Shown here piece after piece: positions 44,242-56,465 of a DNA stretch of 64,000 nucleotides (position 1 is the stretch's first letter; the number at the start of each line of letters is the position of its first letter). Under the pieces are notes generated by a model. It did no database searches and was not told where the DNA came from. It saw nothing but the letters and a program-made list of their open reading frames with translations. This stretch comes from Cryptomeria japonica (lineage: Eukaryota > Streptophyta > Pinopsida > Cupressales > Cupressaceae), in NCBI RefSeq assembly GCF_030272615.1, contig NC_081406.1, forward strand, positions 165,525,521 to 165,589,520, read 5' to 3'. The position numbers and the translations under genes are program-made.

Positions 44242-45756
44242 TGGTGTAGGGGCATGCCATCAACATGCAAATCATGGCTCTAGGAGTGAAGACTGGGATC
44301 ATTGGAGTGTCTTAGTGTCTTGTGTTATGCAAGTGTGTTTCATGTATTCAATAAACCCCACCATGTAAGCCCATGTCACCAATTAGGCAATTTGATAAGC
44401 CAATTGGGACAATATGGTCAATAGGGGTAGTAGATGGTTTAGTATTGTGTTTTTTAGGTTTTTGACATGTTTGAGGGGTTTTTAGTTGATCCATGTGTGT
44501 GGATCCCAACCTTAGAAATTTTGACAACATTTTGTGCAAAATTGCAACTTTGAAAAATGCAATTTTTGAGTGCAAAAGTGCAACTTTTTGAAATACGATT
44601 GGGGGAAGCCTTTCAATGACTCCAACCTACTCTAGATTCAGTTGGAAATGGTTGGAGAGTTGTATAATCCTTTTGGAAATGATTCCCAAGGTTTATTATG
44701 TTGTGGTTGGAGTTTCTGAAGCAATATAACACTAAAATACTGAAGTTTTCCCATAAATTCTGAGTTTGCAGTGGTTGCACATGCCTACATAGATTGATTT
44801 GAATCACACCATCCATGGAGTAGATAGAAGGGTGAATTATATTTTATTTTGTGGTGGTCTGAGGTCCTAACTATTCTGGACTAGTGAGAACCCTCCATTT
44901 TTCCGACTGTAACTCGAAAAGTGATGGTTTGGAGAGGGTTTTGAGTAAAAATGGCCAAATCTTGCATTCTAGTCCACTAGAAGATTAATGCTTTGGTGGG
45001 ATGCAAGATAGGCCTTTGTAATTTAGGATTTTTGTGGATTTTTGTAGGGGAGACTTGGTTGTGAGGAGAATGAAGCAAAATTAGGTAGGCATCTCCATGT
45101 GACTACCTTAGGCAAAATTTAGGACAATCGTCATAAAACATCATAATGATGGATTACAGGAGTGCAACCCTAGAATTGGAGGTTACTCACCATCACCCAC
45201 ATGCCCATAGAGTTGGTTTTCTAGTTTGAGTTCATTGATTGGTAGTTTTTTTGTAAAGCAAGCCTAATTTCCTTAATTAGGTCTCTTGGTCTCTAAGGGG
45301 TTCAGACCCTGGAAGTACAGATCTGATCAAACCATTTTGGGGATAAGTAAAAATCCAAAAGGGTATCTGAAATGGTTATTTTTTTGTGTGGGTGTGTGGA
45401 ACATTATGGAGTTAAGATCCATTTTATCGCCAAATAGGGCTACTAGCCTAGGGGTAAGTCTCTAAAGGAGATATAAGGATGGAGAGTCTAAACTCAAATA
45501 TAGTGCCTGGACCAGTACCTAATGGTCTTAAATGAACCAAATCCTAAGCCCTTTGAAGCAAGAAGACATATGATGGTGTATGACAAGTATGAAGGCACTT
45601 ACTCGTCTTGAGTAGGCCTAAACCTAGTGGAATTATGAGTAGTTTGAACCAAGGGTGTAGAGTCCTTCCTTGTAGGACCCTTGTGATCATTTGAGGGGTC
45701 AGAAGTCTAAACCTGTTTGTGCTTAACCTTAGGTGTGTGGGTAGGGCTCTGCATCA
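44242..45756 (+). repeat. 3' LTR of element C
   Basis: 1515 bp, begins TGGTGTAGGGGCATG after a short purine tract AGGGAGTA, ends GCTCTGCATCA, followed by aaggg. Confidence 0.93.
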
Positions 45757-46345
45757 AAGGGAAAGATACTTCAAGAGGGCGATAAAGGAAGAAACAGAGA
45801 AGTAGATTAATCATGTATAGAGGAAGATATATAAAGATAGAGGAACATATAGAAAGAGATATTGATAGGGAAATAGATGGAGATAGAGATAGATATGGAT
45901 AGAAAGTGATAGAGAGAGTAAGACAAATGGAGGGAGAGATGGAGTGAATAAGTGAGATTTAGAGATAATAAGATATAAATATACATGAAGATAGATCTAT
46001 AGGGATATAGAGATAGAGGGGACAAGATAGGGAGAGAAAGGAGGTGATAGAGACAAGTAATATATAAGTATAGGTAGGATAAGGTAGAGGAGGGAGATAA
46101 ATAGGGAGAAGAGAGATTATTAGAGAGAAATATAGAAATAAGGAGTGACAATGATGGAGTGGGAGAGGGAGAGATAGGAATAGAAAGATGGAGATATATG
46201 CAGAGATGCATGTAACTTGAGAATTTATTTATCTAGATGGGATGAGAAAATCAGTGACATAAGTAGAGAAGAAAGATATAGATAAAATATATTATATAAG
46301 TATAGATAGACAAGTGATAGATAAAGGAGGTGATAGGAAGAAAAT
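45757..46345. repeat. Purine-rich simple-sequence tract, right half
   Basis: Same GA/GATA-rich composition as 37432-37995. Together the halves form about 1.15 kb of strand-biased polypurine DNA before insertion of element C. Confidence 0.85.
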
Positions 46346-46632
46346 GAGACTTTGTATGCAAAATTTATGAGTATTTAAAGTTTTAAAATTGAAAGACTAA
46401 ATCCAAATGATTATAATTAATTTATGGTCAATAATATCATAAAATTACCTTATCCATCTGATAGGTCTCTGAATTACCTTTCCAACACCTGTAAAAAATC
46501 AAAATTTTGATAAGAAACACAAAAGTTATGCCCATTTTACTAAACTATACTTTTTATGTTGCAAAAAACGGATATCCGAATTAAAATCGGATATCTGATT
46601 TGAAAAAGTATGACATCACAATAGTGACATCA

Positions 46633-46686
46633 CAAATCAGATATCCATTAATATCAAATATTCAATATTAATGGATATCTGATTTG
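46633..46686. repeat. Perfect palindrome, 22-bp arms, 10-bp loop
   Basis: Arms 46633-46654 and 46665-46686 are exact reverse complements around a 10-base spacer. Each arm contains the 13-base motif AAATCAGATATCC or its complement. A related pair (GGATATCCGAATT and CGGATATCTGATTT) lies just upstream, at about 46568-46600. Confidence 0.85.
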
Positions 46687-47082
46687 GTTTTGTATTACCA
46701 AACCAAATTCAAATTTTGGCCGACCCAAATAAAAAGTCAAAGAGGATTTTGGCGTGTTTGGAAAGGTTTAAAATGCATTTTTTTCTACATTGCCACTTTT
46801 TGGCCCCCAATGATCTTGCACATACCCAAAAGTGCAATAAAAACAAGCGGTGAAAACTTGACAACAGGCACTATTTGTGAGATAACAACTCCTCTATCTA
46901 TCACTACTCATATCTTTTGCATCCATCCAAAGTCAAAGCTAATGGCCATCGCCCAACACTTTTCACGCAGCATTATCCCAGACATACTTAGCGTAGTCAC
47001 TGTCCTTGATTATCTAAAGATCAGTTCATCATATCCCACGATGGCTTTGTGATCACTATGTATATCCACATCGATAGATATC

Positions 47083-47090
47083 TATAAATA
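47083..47090 (+). promoter_or_regulatory. TATA-like site
   Basis: TATAAATA in TCTATAAATAGGG, a strong plant-like TATA context, about 400 bp downstream of the palindrome. No gene of known identity follows. Confidence 0.35.
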
Positions 47091-47814
47091 GGGACAATGT
47101 TCCTCTCAAGTTAATCATTGCAAACAACAAACAAACAAAGATCATAGTACGCTAAGGAAACCCTGTCAACAACTGCTCATCAGGCAAGAAAGCAAGGCAA
47201 TTATCCAACTAAAAACTTTAACACACATGATGGATGATTTTCTGAATTATAATTTGTTTACATCTAGCATGAAGTTTTGACTATTTTGTATCTTAAAATT
47301 TTTGAATCATTAGATCTCTTGAATTTCTCAATGATGCATCAAGCTAGAGAAAAACAAGGGGGGAATATGATTTTTTTTGGTTTTCTATCTATGAGGCGAT
47401 CACTTGTACAGTGCAAATTTGTCTTGAGACATGATTGAAAACATATCATTGAAGATATTGTTCTACTTTGTGCATACAAATGATTAACTCTTGTTTGTTT
47501 TACACAAGCAACACTCAGGTCATCTTGGTTCAATCATACCTTGACGCTTGTGTCGTCTTTCCATATCAAAGTCTATGTAAGCGTTACTCAGGTCATTATG
47601 GTTCAATTATACCATTATGCTTGTATAAACTTCCAACATATCAAAATATCAATCATGACAAACCAAAACAGAGCAAAAATGAGTGACTAAATAGGAATGA
47701 CAACGAGAGAATGAAGGTGATCATTTAGTTGCATATCATTTTAATCTTGCATTTAGTTGCATATCATTTTCAACTTGCACTTAGTTGGATATCATTTTAA
47801 ACCAAACTTGCATA

Positions 47815-47955
47815 TCATACATCTCATTATCAAGATACATCTCACATCATTAACATTATCATACATCTCATTTTCAAGATACATCTCACATCATTATCAT
47901 TATCATACATCTCATTTTCAAGATACATCTCACATCATTATCATATCTTACATCA
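47815..47955. repeat. Tandem repeat, 44 bp, about three copies
   Basis: The unit contains CATCTCATTTTCAAGATACA followed by TCTCACATCATT; copies begin near 47820, 47864 and 47908. Confidence 0.75.
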
Positions 47956-48136
47956 AAGAAATCAAGATTAAAAAGAATCATCATATTCTCATTTCATCTT
48001 AGCTCATACATCATAATCAAAATCAAAAGCATTACTATCTAGAAGCATTACATCATCATCATAGAAACATCATATCAATGCATGTCATTAATCATCATCC
48101 ATAACACATCACATGTGAATCAGAGAAATCAGTGTC

Positions 48137-48164
<28 letters not shown>
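48137..48164. repeat. AT dinucleotide microsatellite
   Basis: An uninterrupted AT run of about 14 units. Confidence 0.9.
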
Positions 48165-48167
<3 letters not shown>

Positions 48168-48247
48168 AAAAAAGGTCAAAATGTACAAGGGGTATCATGT
48201 CTGTCAAAATACAACAAAATGATCAAAGTACAATAGAGACACGTCTC

Positions 48248-49958
48248 TCAGGTATGACTGTCTCCTGAGGTTGATGGTCTTGCAATAGATGTCCCAACTC
48301 CTAGATCTCCACTAGGTGGATCACGTTGGGGAGGCCCCGTAGCACCTCTGTTCTCTATCCCTTTTTGACTACGAGCAGATAGATTGGCTGCATAGCTAGG
48401 AGCTTTGTGCTCTCTAGGGACTAGCTCCTCATATAACCGCCTATAAAACTCTGCCTCCTTGGTCATGTCCTGTATCTCCCTCAGTGTATCCCGCATCAGG
48501 GAACCACTTGTCATTCTCTCCAATCTCTCTGCAAGCTCCTATGCCCGACCCCGACACTCTCTCTGTGTATCCGGCTCTGCCATAATCTGTGTAATCTGGT
48601 GCTACTATGCTAGCACCTGTGCCTATAGTTGTTGTACTGTGACTTGTAGGGCTCTAATCTATGAGTCTTATCGATGGGTGGGTACCCTAATCTTAACGAA
48701 TGCCTATGTCATGGTCCCACCCATACTTGTTCTTGTCTAAGGCATCAGTGGAGGTAGAACATCTGATCTCCTCCTCTAGGCAGGCTGCCTAACATCCTCT
48801 ATACCCCCCACCACTGCTAACACTGCACCTACCCTACCAGCACCACCAACACCAAGTAGAAGTCCTCCTCCTCTCCCTCCATCCCCTCCTCATCCTCTAT
48901 CTCTCCCACCATCACCCCCTCATCCTCTATCTCTCCCTCCACCTCCTCTATCACCTCCTCTATTACCTCCTCCACCTCCTCCTCCATACATCCTCCATCA
49001 TCCCCACCTCCATCTCCTACCTCCTCTCACTCCTCATCTCTCTGTCTAACTCCCCCTCATCTCTTTGGCTGCTCATCCTCATCATCATCAAAAGTAGGTA
49101 ACATCTCTGCTGGATCTGATATTTGTGCCACTGCATGTGCCTCGAAGCAGGTAGAGAACTCCTCTATCATCCCAACATCAACAACCCCAGCTCCATAATC
49201 CTAGATCTGGCCTGCCAATGTCATGTACTCCTCTACCACTGCTACACTATCCACTATGGGTCCCCACTTGGGCACATCCTATCTCCGACGAGCATATAAA
49301 CACACTCCCTATGGTATCTCGTGTTTTCTCCCATACTGCCATTGCACATGGCTATGCAGAAATCGCTCAATGATAAAGGGAATCCGCCCGATCAAATATC
49401 TTGACATATACGCATAGGGCATCTCTAGCCTGTCCTCAACCCACACCTTACAATCCATATATAGTCTCCAAATGATTGTATCAATATCATCCAATGATCT
49501 TCGCCAGTGCTCTAGTTTGCCTACCTTACACTGGACAACTATACCTATGTACCCATAAGCATATGCTCGACCAATTGGCCTATCCCTATCTGCAAGTGGT
49601 CTCGACATAAGAATGTGCTCCCAGGCCCACACCTATAGTAATGTCACCCCCACTGACAAATTGTTGTATCTTAGATACACCACCTGGTGAAGCTCTCTGT
49701 AAAGGTGGGCTAACATACAAGACACCCATGCAAACCTGCGTCCCTGTGTCACCATATTCTCCAAAACCAATCCTGATCCCACAACTAGTCCCTTCGACCT
49801 ATGGTCGGGACACAAAAATCCACCAATGAAACCTACTAGTACCGAAGGCAAGGGAGCATAATCTAGATCCACAAACTCCTGCCATGGGATCTCATATCCA
49901 CAAATCTAATCATCCTGGAGGATGTGATGGAGAGCCTCTGTCCCACTTGATAAATAAT
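48248..49958 (-). pseudogene. Second antisense PMD ORF, truncated and frameshifted
   Basis: The minus strand shows LVGFIGGFLCPDHRSKG, VSCMLAHLYRELHQVVYLR, MWAWEHILMS, GKLEHWRRSLDDIDTIIWRLY, YMSRYLIGRIPFIIERFL and a tail EFYRRLYEELVPREH. Each block lines up with the PMD ORF of element A (GGLISGFLCPDRATRG and so on). The N-terminal MGLLTALAKRW block is missing, lost at the junction near 49960. The C-terminal tail (48248-48523) is in another frame than the domain, so a frameshift lies between. It shows that antisense PMD is a standing part of this element family. Confidence 0.75.
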
Positions 49959-49959
49959 G

Positions 49960-50700
49960 ATGAACTACTAAGGTCTTGACCGGTACTGAGAGGGAGGGGG
50001 GGTGAATCAGTACACACAAAAAACTGCTTCAACACTGTCATATCAAAACATAGTTGACCGGTTGTCATCACCACTAAACTTAACAATAGCTATACCAGTT
50101 AAACAGAAATACTTCAGACAGCTATACCGATTAAACAAAATACTTCAGACAACATTCAACAAATCGCAAACCTTGATAGCTACTTCACTGATATAATCAT
50201 GCATGAGTTGTACCAATAATACCGCAACCATATGATAATGCATGCATATCTAACTTAATAAAAAACCACTCAATCATCACATGAAAATCTCACAACCATA
50301 ACACATATTTTTCACATGGAAACCCAAATGGGAAAAACCACGGTGGGGATGAATACCCACAAGTTGTTTGTGAACTCTTTTGAAGTCCGCTTTGTTAGGA
50401 GCCTAGTCCGGTTAAAGACTATACAATAAAGGTTCTATTAGGAACCGATCCTATTAGGGATCAACCAGTTAAGGGATGGCAATATACCATGGAAAACTTT
50501 AAGAAACCCCCCCCCTCGGAGAAGGTGTAAAAACCTGGCGAAAGGTGTATAATTGCAGAGGAAAATTTTAATTTTATTGGCGAAATTTTGCAGTTTACAG
50601 AGAAAAAAAAATCCCCATTGGCAAATCATTCATGATCGCTCAAAGTTTGTGAAAAATCTAGGCAAATTGTAATATTTTTAAAACCAAAAAAATATTTGCA
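49960..50700 (-). repeat. LTR-like fragment
   Basis: Begins near TGAACTACTAAGG; soon after comes GGTACTGAGAGGGAGGG and GGGGTGAATCAGT, the string that also starts the LTRs at 34241, 56581 and 63471. Further in is AATGGGAAAAACCACGGTGG. Probably the U5-R part of a copia-type LTR in minus orientation. No second LTR or target duplication was found. Confidence 0.5.
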
Positions 50701-50740
50701 TGGGCGAGTTGTAATGATTTTAAAACCAGTAAAAATATTT

Positions 50741-50985
50741 GCATTGGCGATTTCAACCTATTTTCAAACCATTAAAAAAAATATTGGCGATTTCAACCTA
50801 TTTTCAAACCATAAAAAAAAATATTGGCGATTTCAACCTATTTTCAAACCATAAAAAAAAAATATTGGCGATTTCAAGATATTTTCAAACCATAAAAAAA
50901 AATATTGGCGATTTCAAGATATTTTCAAACCATAAAAAAAAAATTGGCGATTTCAACCTTTTTCCAAAACTTTAAAAAAATATAT
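50741..50985. repeat. Tandem repeat, about 47 bp, five to six copies
   Basis: Unit: ATTGGCGATTTCAACC, then TATTTTCAAACCATAAAAAAA. Later copies read CAAGATATTTTC. The A-run varies in length between copies. The 78-residue ORF across it is an artefact. Confidence 0.9.
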
Positions 50986-50999
50986 TGGGACCTCAACAG

Positions 51000-52660
51000 T
51001 CCCCATCAAGTCATTAAAACACGTAGCACACAATCATCAACTCTCTGCCTGAAAGACTGCCTATTAGAAAATCTCGTGACCTAGCAACAAGCCCTTATGA
51101 CTCTATCTCCAACTGGCAAGCTGAAAATGCTAAGCCTTCATAACCTCAAGATCTAGCGACTGAGGGAAACTGAACCGCCACTCGCCAATTCTCGACCACA
51201 AAATGTTAAGTCCTTGTCATTGCAGCGACTTGGAGATAGTGGTAATTTTTACCCTTGTCACGTACTCACCAACATAAAAGTATTTATCTCTTAACCGCTA
51301 GAACTTCACTTGTAAGCTCGCGGCTTGATCAGGTCTTCAAACATTTAACTTTGCGAGCTAGCGATAACCATAAAACTTAGCCACAAACTGTCTAGTCGCT
51401 AGCTCACGACCTTAAAATGGTAACATTAAACAAACATGAGATCTAGTGACAACTGTGTGAAATGAGTTACTCGCTAACTCTCGTGGCTATAATGTGTGAC
51501 ATTAGACCAACTCGAGACCTCGCGACCAAAGCAATTTCATTAACAATCTCCAACTCGCTAATATAAAATGTGAACACCCAAAAAGATAGAGACCTCGCAA
51601 TGTAAACCCAAACCAACTTGTCACCAGCTTGCGGCTTGATCACGTCTTCAGACATTTTACCTCATGAGCGAGCCCGAAATTGAACGTTTTAAATTTAATT
51701 AAATATAATTAAGTCTATAAAGCTCTTTTTCGGGCGGAAGTTTAAATGATCAAATAGACAAAAAACAAACCCAAAAAGTGACACGAGTATGGCCATTGGT
51801 GATGTGCTCAAAAAATGGCAGAAGTCATGGGACCCACGACATTTGACAACAGGTACCATCGTCCGTTGAATGAGCAAAGATCAATGACTTAGGGTGGATT
51901 TTAGCCCGAATGTGGGAAGCGAACACATTTGTGATAACTTCACCCAGAATTGAACTTTTTAAATTTAATTAAATATAATTAAGTCTATAAACCTGTTTTC
52001 CAGGTGAAAGTTTAAAATGATTAAATAGACTTAAAAAACAATCCCGAAAAGTGACACGAGTATGGTGATGTGCCTGAAAAATGGAAGAAGTCATGGGACC
52101 CACGACATTTGACAAAATGGCTGAAGTACTCGAGCGAAAGTTGAATTCATACCCTTCTATTTGATTGGCGATTTCCATTCAAAACTTTTACAAAACCCGA
52201 CAAACAAGTCCACGTGTCAATCCCCATCTTTAATTGCACACTCGCAACCGGTTATAACAATTTGGAAAGTAACCGGCGAGTTAGCGACAATGCTACCAAA
52301 TCCTCTTAATCGCAAGCTCGCAACCCCTTTTATGAATCCTCAAAGAATCTCGTGAGTGAGCAATAACCGTTGATCTTCATCAAGCCCTTCAGTCACAACC
52401 TCGCAACAATATTTTTAATATTCCTTCTTTACTTGCGAGCTGGCGACCACTACAAATCTAACAAAACAACTTATTTCATCACAAGCTCGCAACTCAAAAC
52501 TTAACTTGACTTAAACCCTTGCGATCCTATGACAACAAGACACTTAACCGCCATCACATGCTCGCAACACTTTTTGACTTAAGACTTACAAACCCACGAG
52601 CATGCAATGACCACAAAATCAAACCAAAACTTACCTGTCACCAGATCGCAACATAAAATG
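51000..52660. repeat. Dispersed CTCGCAAC motif array
   Basis: More than twenty copies of a motif near AAGCTCGCAACC or ACCTCGCGACC occur, some inverted (TTGCGAGCTGGCGACC), at 30-80 bp spacing with unrelated DNA between. Examples near 51310, 51390, 51505, 51590, 52230, 52310, 52395, 52437, 52485 and 52555. Same architecture as the arrays in element A but a different motif. Confidence 0.7.
51670..52116. repeat. Direct repeat of about 180 bp, two copies
   Basis: 51670-51855 and 51946-52116 share long stretches, including AATATAATTAAGTCTATAAA, AGTGACACGAGTATGG and GTCATGGGACCCACGACATT, about 276 bp apart. Divergence and indels indicate an old duplication. Confidence 0.8.
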
Positions 52661-52851
52661 CTAAGAATTTTATCAAAGAGTCTGTTGAATTTTGGATTAT
52701 GTTGTGCTCTTTCTATATCTTCTGGAGATGGAGTGTTGGGTTCTTTATCATTAGTGTCTCCTCCGAAGGCCTCATGATAGTCACTAAGGTTTTCATCCTC
52801 CTCTTCAATTTCTAGTTGTCGACTTTTCATTGATCTTGTTTGAGCCATGGT
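52635..52851 (-). pseudogene. gag: N-terminal gag start of a Tat-like element, minus strand
   Basis: ATG at 52851 opens MAQTRSMKSRQLEIEEEDEN, then an acidic stretch and NPKFNRLFDKIL. This matches the N-terminal region of element A gag (DPRFNRLVEEIM after an acidic segment). After that the similarity stops. On the minus strand the coding-like part ends at GTGACAG followed by GTAAGT, a very good splice-donor match near 52635, so the rest may have been spliced or replaced. The ORF opens upstream to 53205, but that part is not similar to gag and is probably leader. Confidence 0.55.
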
Positions 52852-53900
52852 TTTGAGAATTGATGTTGTGAAGATGACTATGAGTTGGTGATGAGATGTT
52901 TGATGGAAGATAAGTTTTTGTGAAAGTGGAAGATAAACCTCTAACACTGAAGGTTGGATGTCAACAAAGTGCTTTGTGAATTGCTTTTGTGTTTTCAACC
53001 ATTTTGATATGATAAGGTATAGGAAGTTTTCAGATGTATTACAAATTAAGCTACCTATTAATGAGAGGATGAACTCATAAACTAGTTTTAACCTATCTAG
53101 ATGTATAGAAATACCTCTTAGGATGACTGATCCTAGATGTAGAGACACTCTAAAAAAAGTGATTTGTTGGTTTGTTTTAGAAATATTTGAAAGTACTAAG
53201 AACAAGACCTCTTTGTGTTTTGAGAGTTTAGTGAATTTGTGATGTTGGATGTGAATGTGGATATAATATGTGTCTCAATAAAATATTTCTATTATGAAGG
53301 GGGTTTTTTCTTCTTCCTCTCTTAAAGGGGTTGGTGGTTCTTCTCGAGCTTCGTTGTATGTAATACAAATTTTAGGAAAGAAAGCGAGATTGATCTTGCC
53401 CCCTTTGTTTTTGTGATAACCAAAGGCTCTATATTTGAGTAAAAGCTCTATTTCAAAAAGACTCTTTATCAAATTTGTTGGATTTGCCTTGAAGGTATAA
53501 GTGCATATGACGCAAGAATACTCTATGTGAGAGAAAAAGTTGTCTATTGATATAGAAAAACTTCCTTCTTTTAATAAGAACTTTTGAACCAAGTTGTCTC
53601 TTCTTCAAGTTGGTCTTTTGATGAAGACTTCTTTTCCTCAAGATATGAGTGATGGTCATACAAACTGCTAATTTGTTTCACTGTGTTGATGTTGTTTCTA
53701 TTACCAAAAGTTGAGGTAGATTTGTTTGTCAATGTTTGATGTATATTTGTTGGATGGATACTTGGTCTTCAATTTGTTTTTGAACTCTTTGACAAGAAAA
53801 CACAACAAGCACACAAGCACAATAATCTTGCTCCTTTTTAACCAAAGGCATAATAGGTGTGGGTGTAAATCAACCCAATCATGAACTTTTTGACCCTTTT
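52852..53900 (-). other. Unassigned sequence upstream of the minus-strand gag start
   Basis: Probably leader of the same minus-strand element. A 105-residue ORF (53275-53592) contains no motif I recognise. No LTR or PBS could be located. Confidence 0.3.
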
Positions 53901-56465
53901 CAAATGTTTATATGTTTCCCAAAGCCTGAAGTCGGCCCAAATCATTACTGGTATGAAACAAGACAAAGACAACTCAAACACCTTTTATCCCTAAGGTCAT
54001 GTCCAGTTGTAATATTTTCAGCCCACATCTTGATATTTCTTTGAATTTGGTACTACATACCTTATGAATCCCGTTGTGGTAGGTAAGGATGTGATATACT
54101 AAGTCTTGCGCAATCATAACAAATAGATGATCACTATGATGGGAGAATCACCACTTTCATCAATCTACAAGTAGCCTTTCAAAAAGTCATGTTTCTACTC
54201 AAGGAAATATGTATGGTGAGTATCCTGGGAGCAAAACCATCTATGCTCTTGCACTGAACTTTTATAAATATCCTCAATGAATAAAATGGGTGGGCTTCTA
54301 AAATAAAAGGTGTCTAGAATGTCTTTGGATGTAAGTTCATTATGTAGTGACTCACATAAGAGCTATTTATATAGATAGATGATCCTATGATAGAGGATAA
54401 ATTGCATTATGACCTTGCAATTGACTTAGTATTTAGATGCTTATTCACTCTAGGGTTTGCATCTAGTGAATTCAACCCCTTTTTTGAAAGTAAAGTATCT
54501 CCCAAGTGAAAATCATCTTAGTGATCCTTTCTCTCTCCTAGGTGGGGAATCACTAGGGTTTAATTTTCCACTTTACAAGCAACAACAATATGCTACTCTT
54601 CGGGGGTAAACAAAGTACAGTGAAGAAGAAAATACAATTTAGTTCACCACTTCTATAGTATGTAGAACCTTGCGAAATCATGCATATCATAGGTATCGAC
54701 CAGAGTAGAAAGAAAACAAGGCATGATCAGATTTTTATTTTTATTGTCATCAAATGTCAGTCTCTTGTTCTTTTTTCTCTTATTGCAACTTGTCAACTTT
54801 CTATTCATTTATGTTTCAACCGAATCAATTAAGCTTTTCCACCTTAGCATTACACCAAAAGGGAGCCCACTCAACATCAAAATGCTCCTGTTACCTTAGC
54901 CCACACATCTCCCTCCATTTTAAAGAAAATATTTTTGTCTCACATGTAATGTAAATATGTTGTATGGCATATTATTTAGTTATAAATTTTATCAAGTAAG
55001 ATTTCGACAAGTGTACAAGTAGTTTGAGGCTTGTTTTTCTCCCTTGTTCTTATTAAATGGAATTCAAGTCATAATTGTCTCTACTTTGTACTCTTTGTTT
55101 CATATGAATCAATAATATTATATTTTGATTTGTGTAATTGTGTTATGTGTGTATGGGTTTCTCTTAATGAGAGAATTGAATAATGTATGTATTTAGCTAT
55201 AAAATTCAGAGTTACAATTTAGATCTATAACTAAGATTTTGTAATCAAATGAGTGCATTCATTTTATGTAAGGCATAAATGATAAAGTCTAGTTTCTTAA
55301 ATTAATTTTTTTAAGTGAATGTATGGAAGATTGAATGCTAGACTTCATACCCTAGTATTTAGGCATCGATTTGTTTGGCGGTCAATATTTGTTTTAGAAA
55401 CATCTTAATAATAAAATTTATTTTCTATTTTGTTGTAGGAGTAGGTTTATTTTAGAATTCATTCACAATTGTTGAGTGATGATAATAAACCAAGAATGTA
55501 ACCACATTCTAAAGCAATTTATTATTTCTCTAGTATATTTTCATTAGTATTCATCTATTATACATGCATTATTTGTGAATTTGTGCTGAAACTTTAAATA
55601 TTGCAAGGTTCACCCCCCTAGCTCTAGCATAGCCTAAAGAGTAGGAGATATTTAAATATTTTGATCAAAGAAAAATAAGACCTTACCATTCTTTGAATCT
55701 GTTCATTTTTTCATTGACCTAGAGATTTGTTGATAGAACAATGCCAATTCTTATGAATTTCTAGATAATTAGTATGAAACACCAATAGATCAACGACTCT
55801 GTTGGGGAACTATCATAGTATTTGTCAAATTATAGTCCAATAGTCTTTCACAGGTAGCTAGAGTTTCACTTTTAAGACATTTTTTCTTAGATCTAGGGAA
55901 GCTTGAGAGTAAATTATATAATTTTATAGTATCATAGTATATTTTCAAAATTCCCTTTAAAGGGTGGAAACTCTAGTTTAAATCTCTGCATTAGTTATAT
56001 TTAAAGATTTAAGGAGCTTGTAATTGTGAATAATTGGTGGAAATATCAAATATTTCAAATATCAGACATGTGAGAATTCATATACTCTCTTGTTTGCATG
56101 GTAGAAGATCTCAACGATGAGGACATTCAATCAAACCATTGAACCAAGAAGGAATGAGCAAAAGATGGGCTATCAAGAGAAAAGGTGTTGTACTTATTCT
56201 ACTAAATAATTACTTGTAAGTAGTGTGTTAATATCTATCTACACGTTCTTTTGAAAGGGAGAGGCACTTGTCTATGTTTGATTAGAGGAAGGGAAAGTCA
56301 GAACTATGTTTTAATGAATTCCAACATAATCCTTTATTTGGGAATGAATCTGATAATAGTGAGGCATTACACCCATCAATCCTCAGCCTAGACCTTGTAC
56401 TTTCCTTGTATTTATTAGGGATGAGCCAATAGAAGACATGTTCCCCTTTCAAGAAAACCTTGTTT
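53901..56465. other. AT-rich sequence without recognised features
   Basis: Only short ORFs, none with recognisable domains. I see no tandem repeat, LTR pair, tRNA-like fold or coding bias. It may be old degraded transposon or true intergenic DNA. Confidence 0.5.

Larger units (their letters stand above)
37996..45756 (+). mobile_element. Element C: degraded chromovirus inserted in the purine-rich tract
   Basis: 7.76 kb with LTRs 37996-39511 and 44242-45756 and target duplication aaggg at 37991-37995 and 45757-45761. PBS TGGTATCATAGC at 39514-39525. Gag to chromodomain on the + strand, in element B's order and with clear protein similarity. More stops and frameshifts than B, and LTRs visibly more diverged (about 15-17 differences in the first 100 bp, fewer elsewhere), so it is older. 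Confidence 0.95.
46346..47700. other. Unassigned sequence with palindrome and TATA-like site
   Basis: No recognisable gene. A 122-residue ORF at 46684-47052 has no features I can name and begins inside the palindrome, so it is probably spurious. The stretch holds four GATATC-containing motifs with a large palindrome (46633-46686) and TATAAATA at 47083-47090 followed by an A/C-rich stretch like a 5' leader. It could be part of an LTR or a remnant promoter. Confidence 0.4.
47700..49960 (+). mobile_element. Remnant of a second Tat-like element (3' region)
   Basis: It has the layout of element A's 3' region: CAT-rich low-complexity DNA, an AT dinucleotide run (48137-48164) and then an antisense PMD ORF. 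Both ends are lost; the right end is abruptly replaced by LTR-like sequence near 49960. Plus orientation is inferred from the antisense PMD. Confidence 0.55.

Noticed and set aside
46684-47052. 122-residue ORF near a TATA-like site
   Set aside because: It starts inside the palindrome, shows no recognisable motif, and the TATA site lies downstream of it.
47083-47160. Possible promoter of an integrated pararetrovirus
   Set aside because: A TATA-like site alone is not enough; no coat protein, movement protein or RT of that group is nearby.
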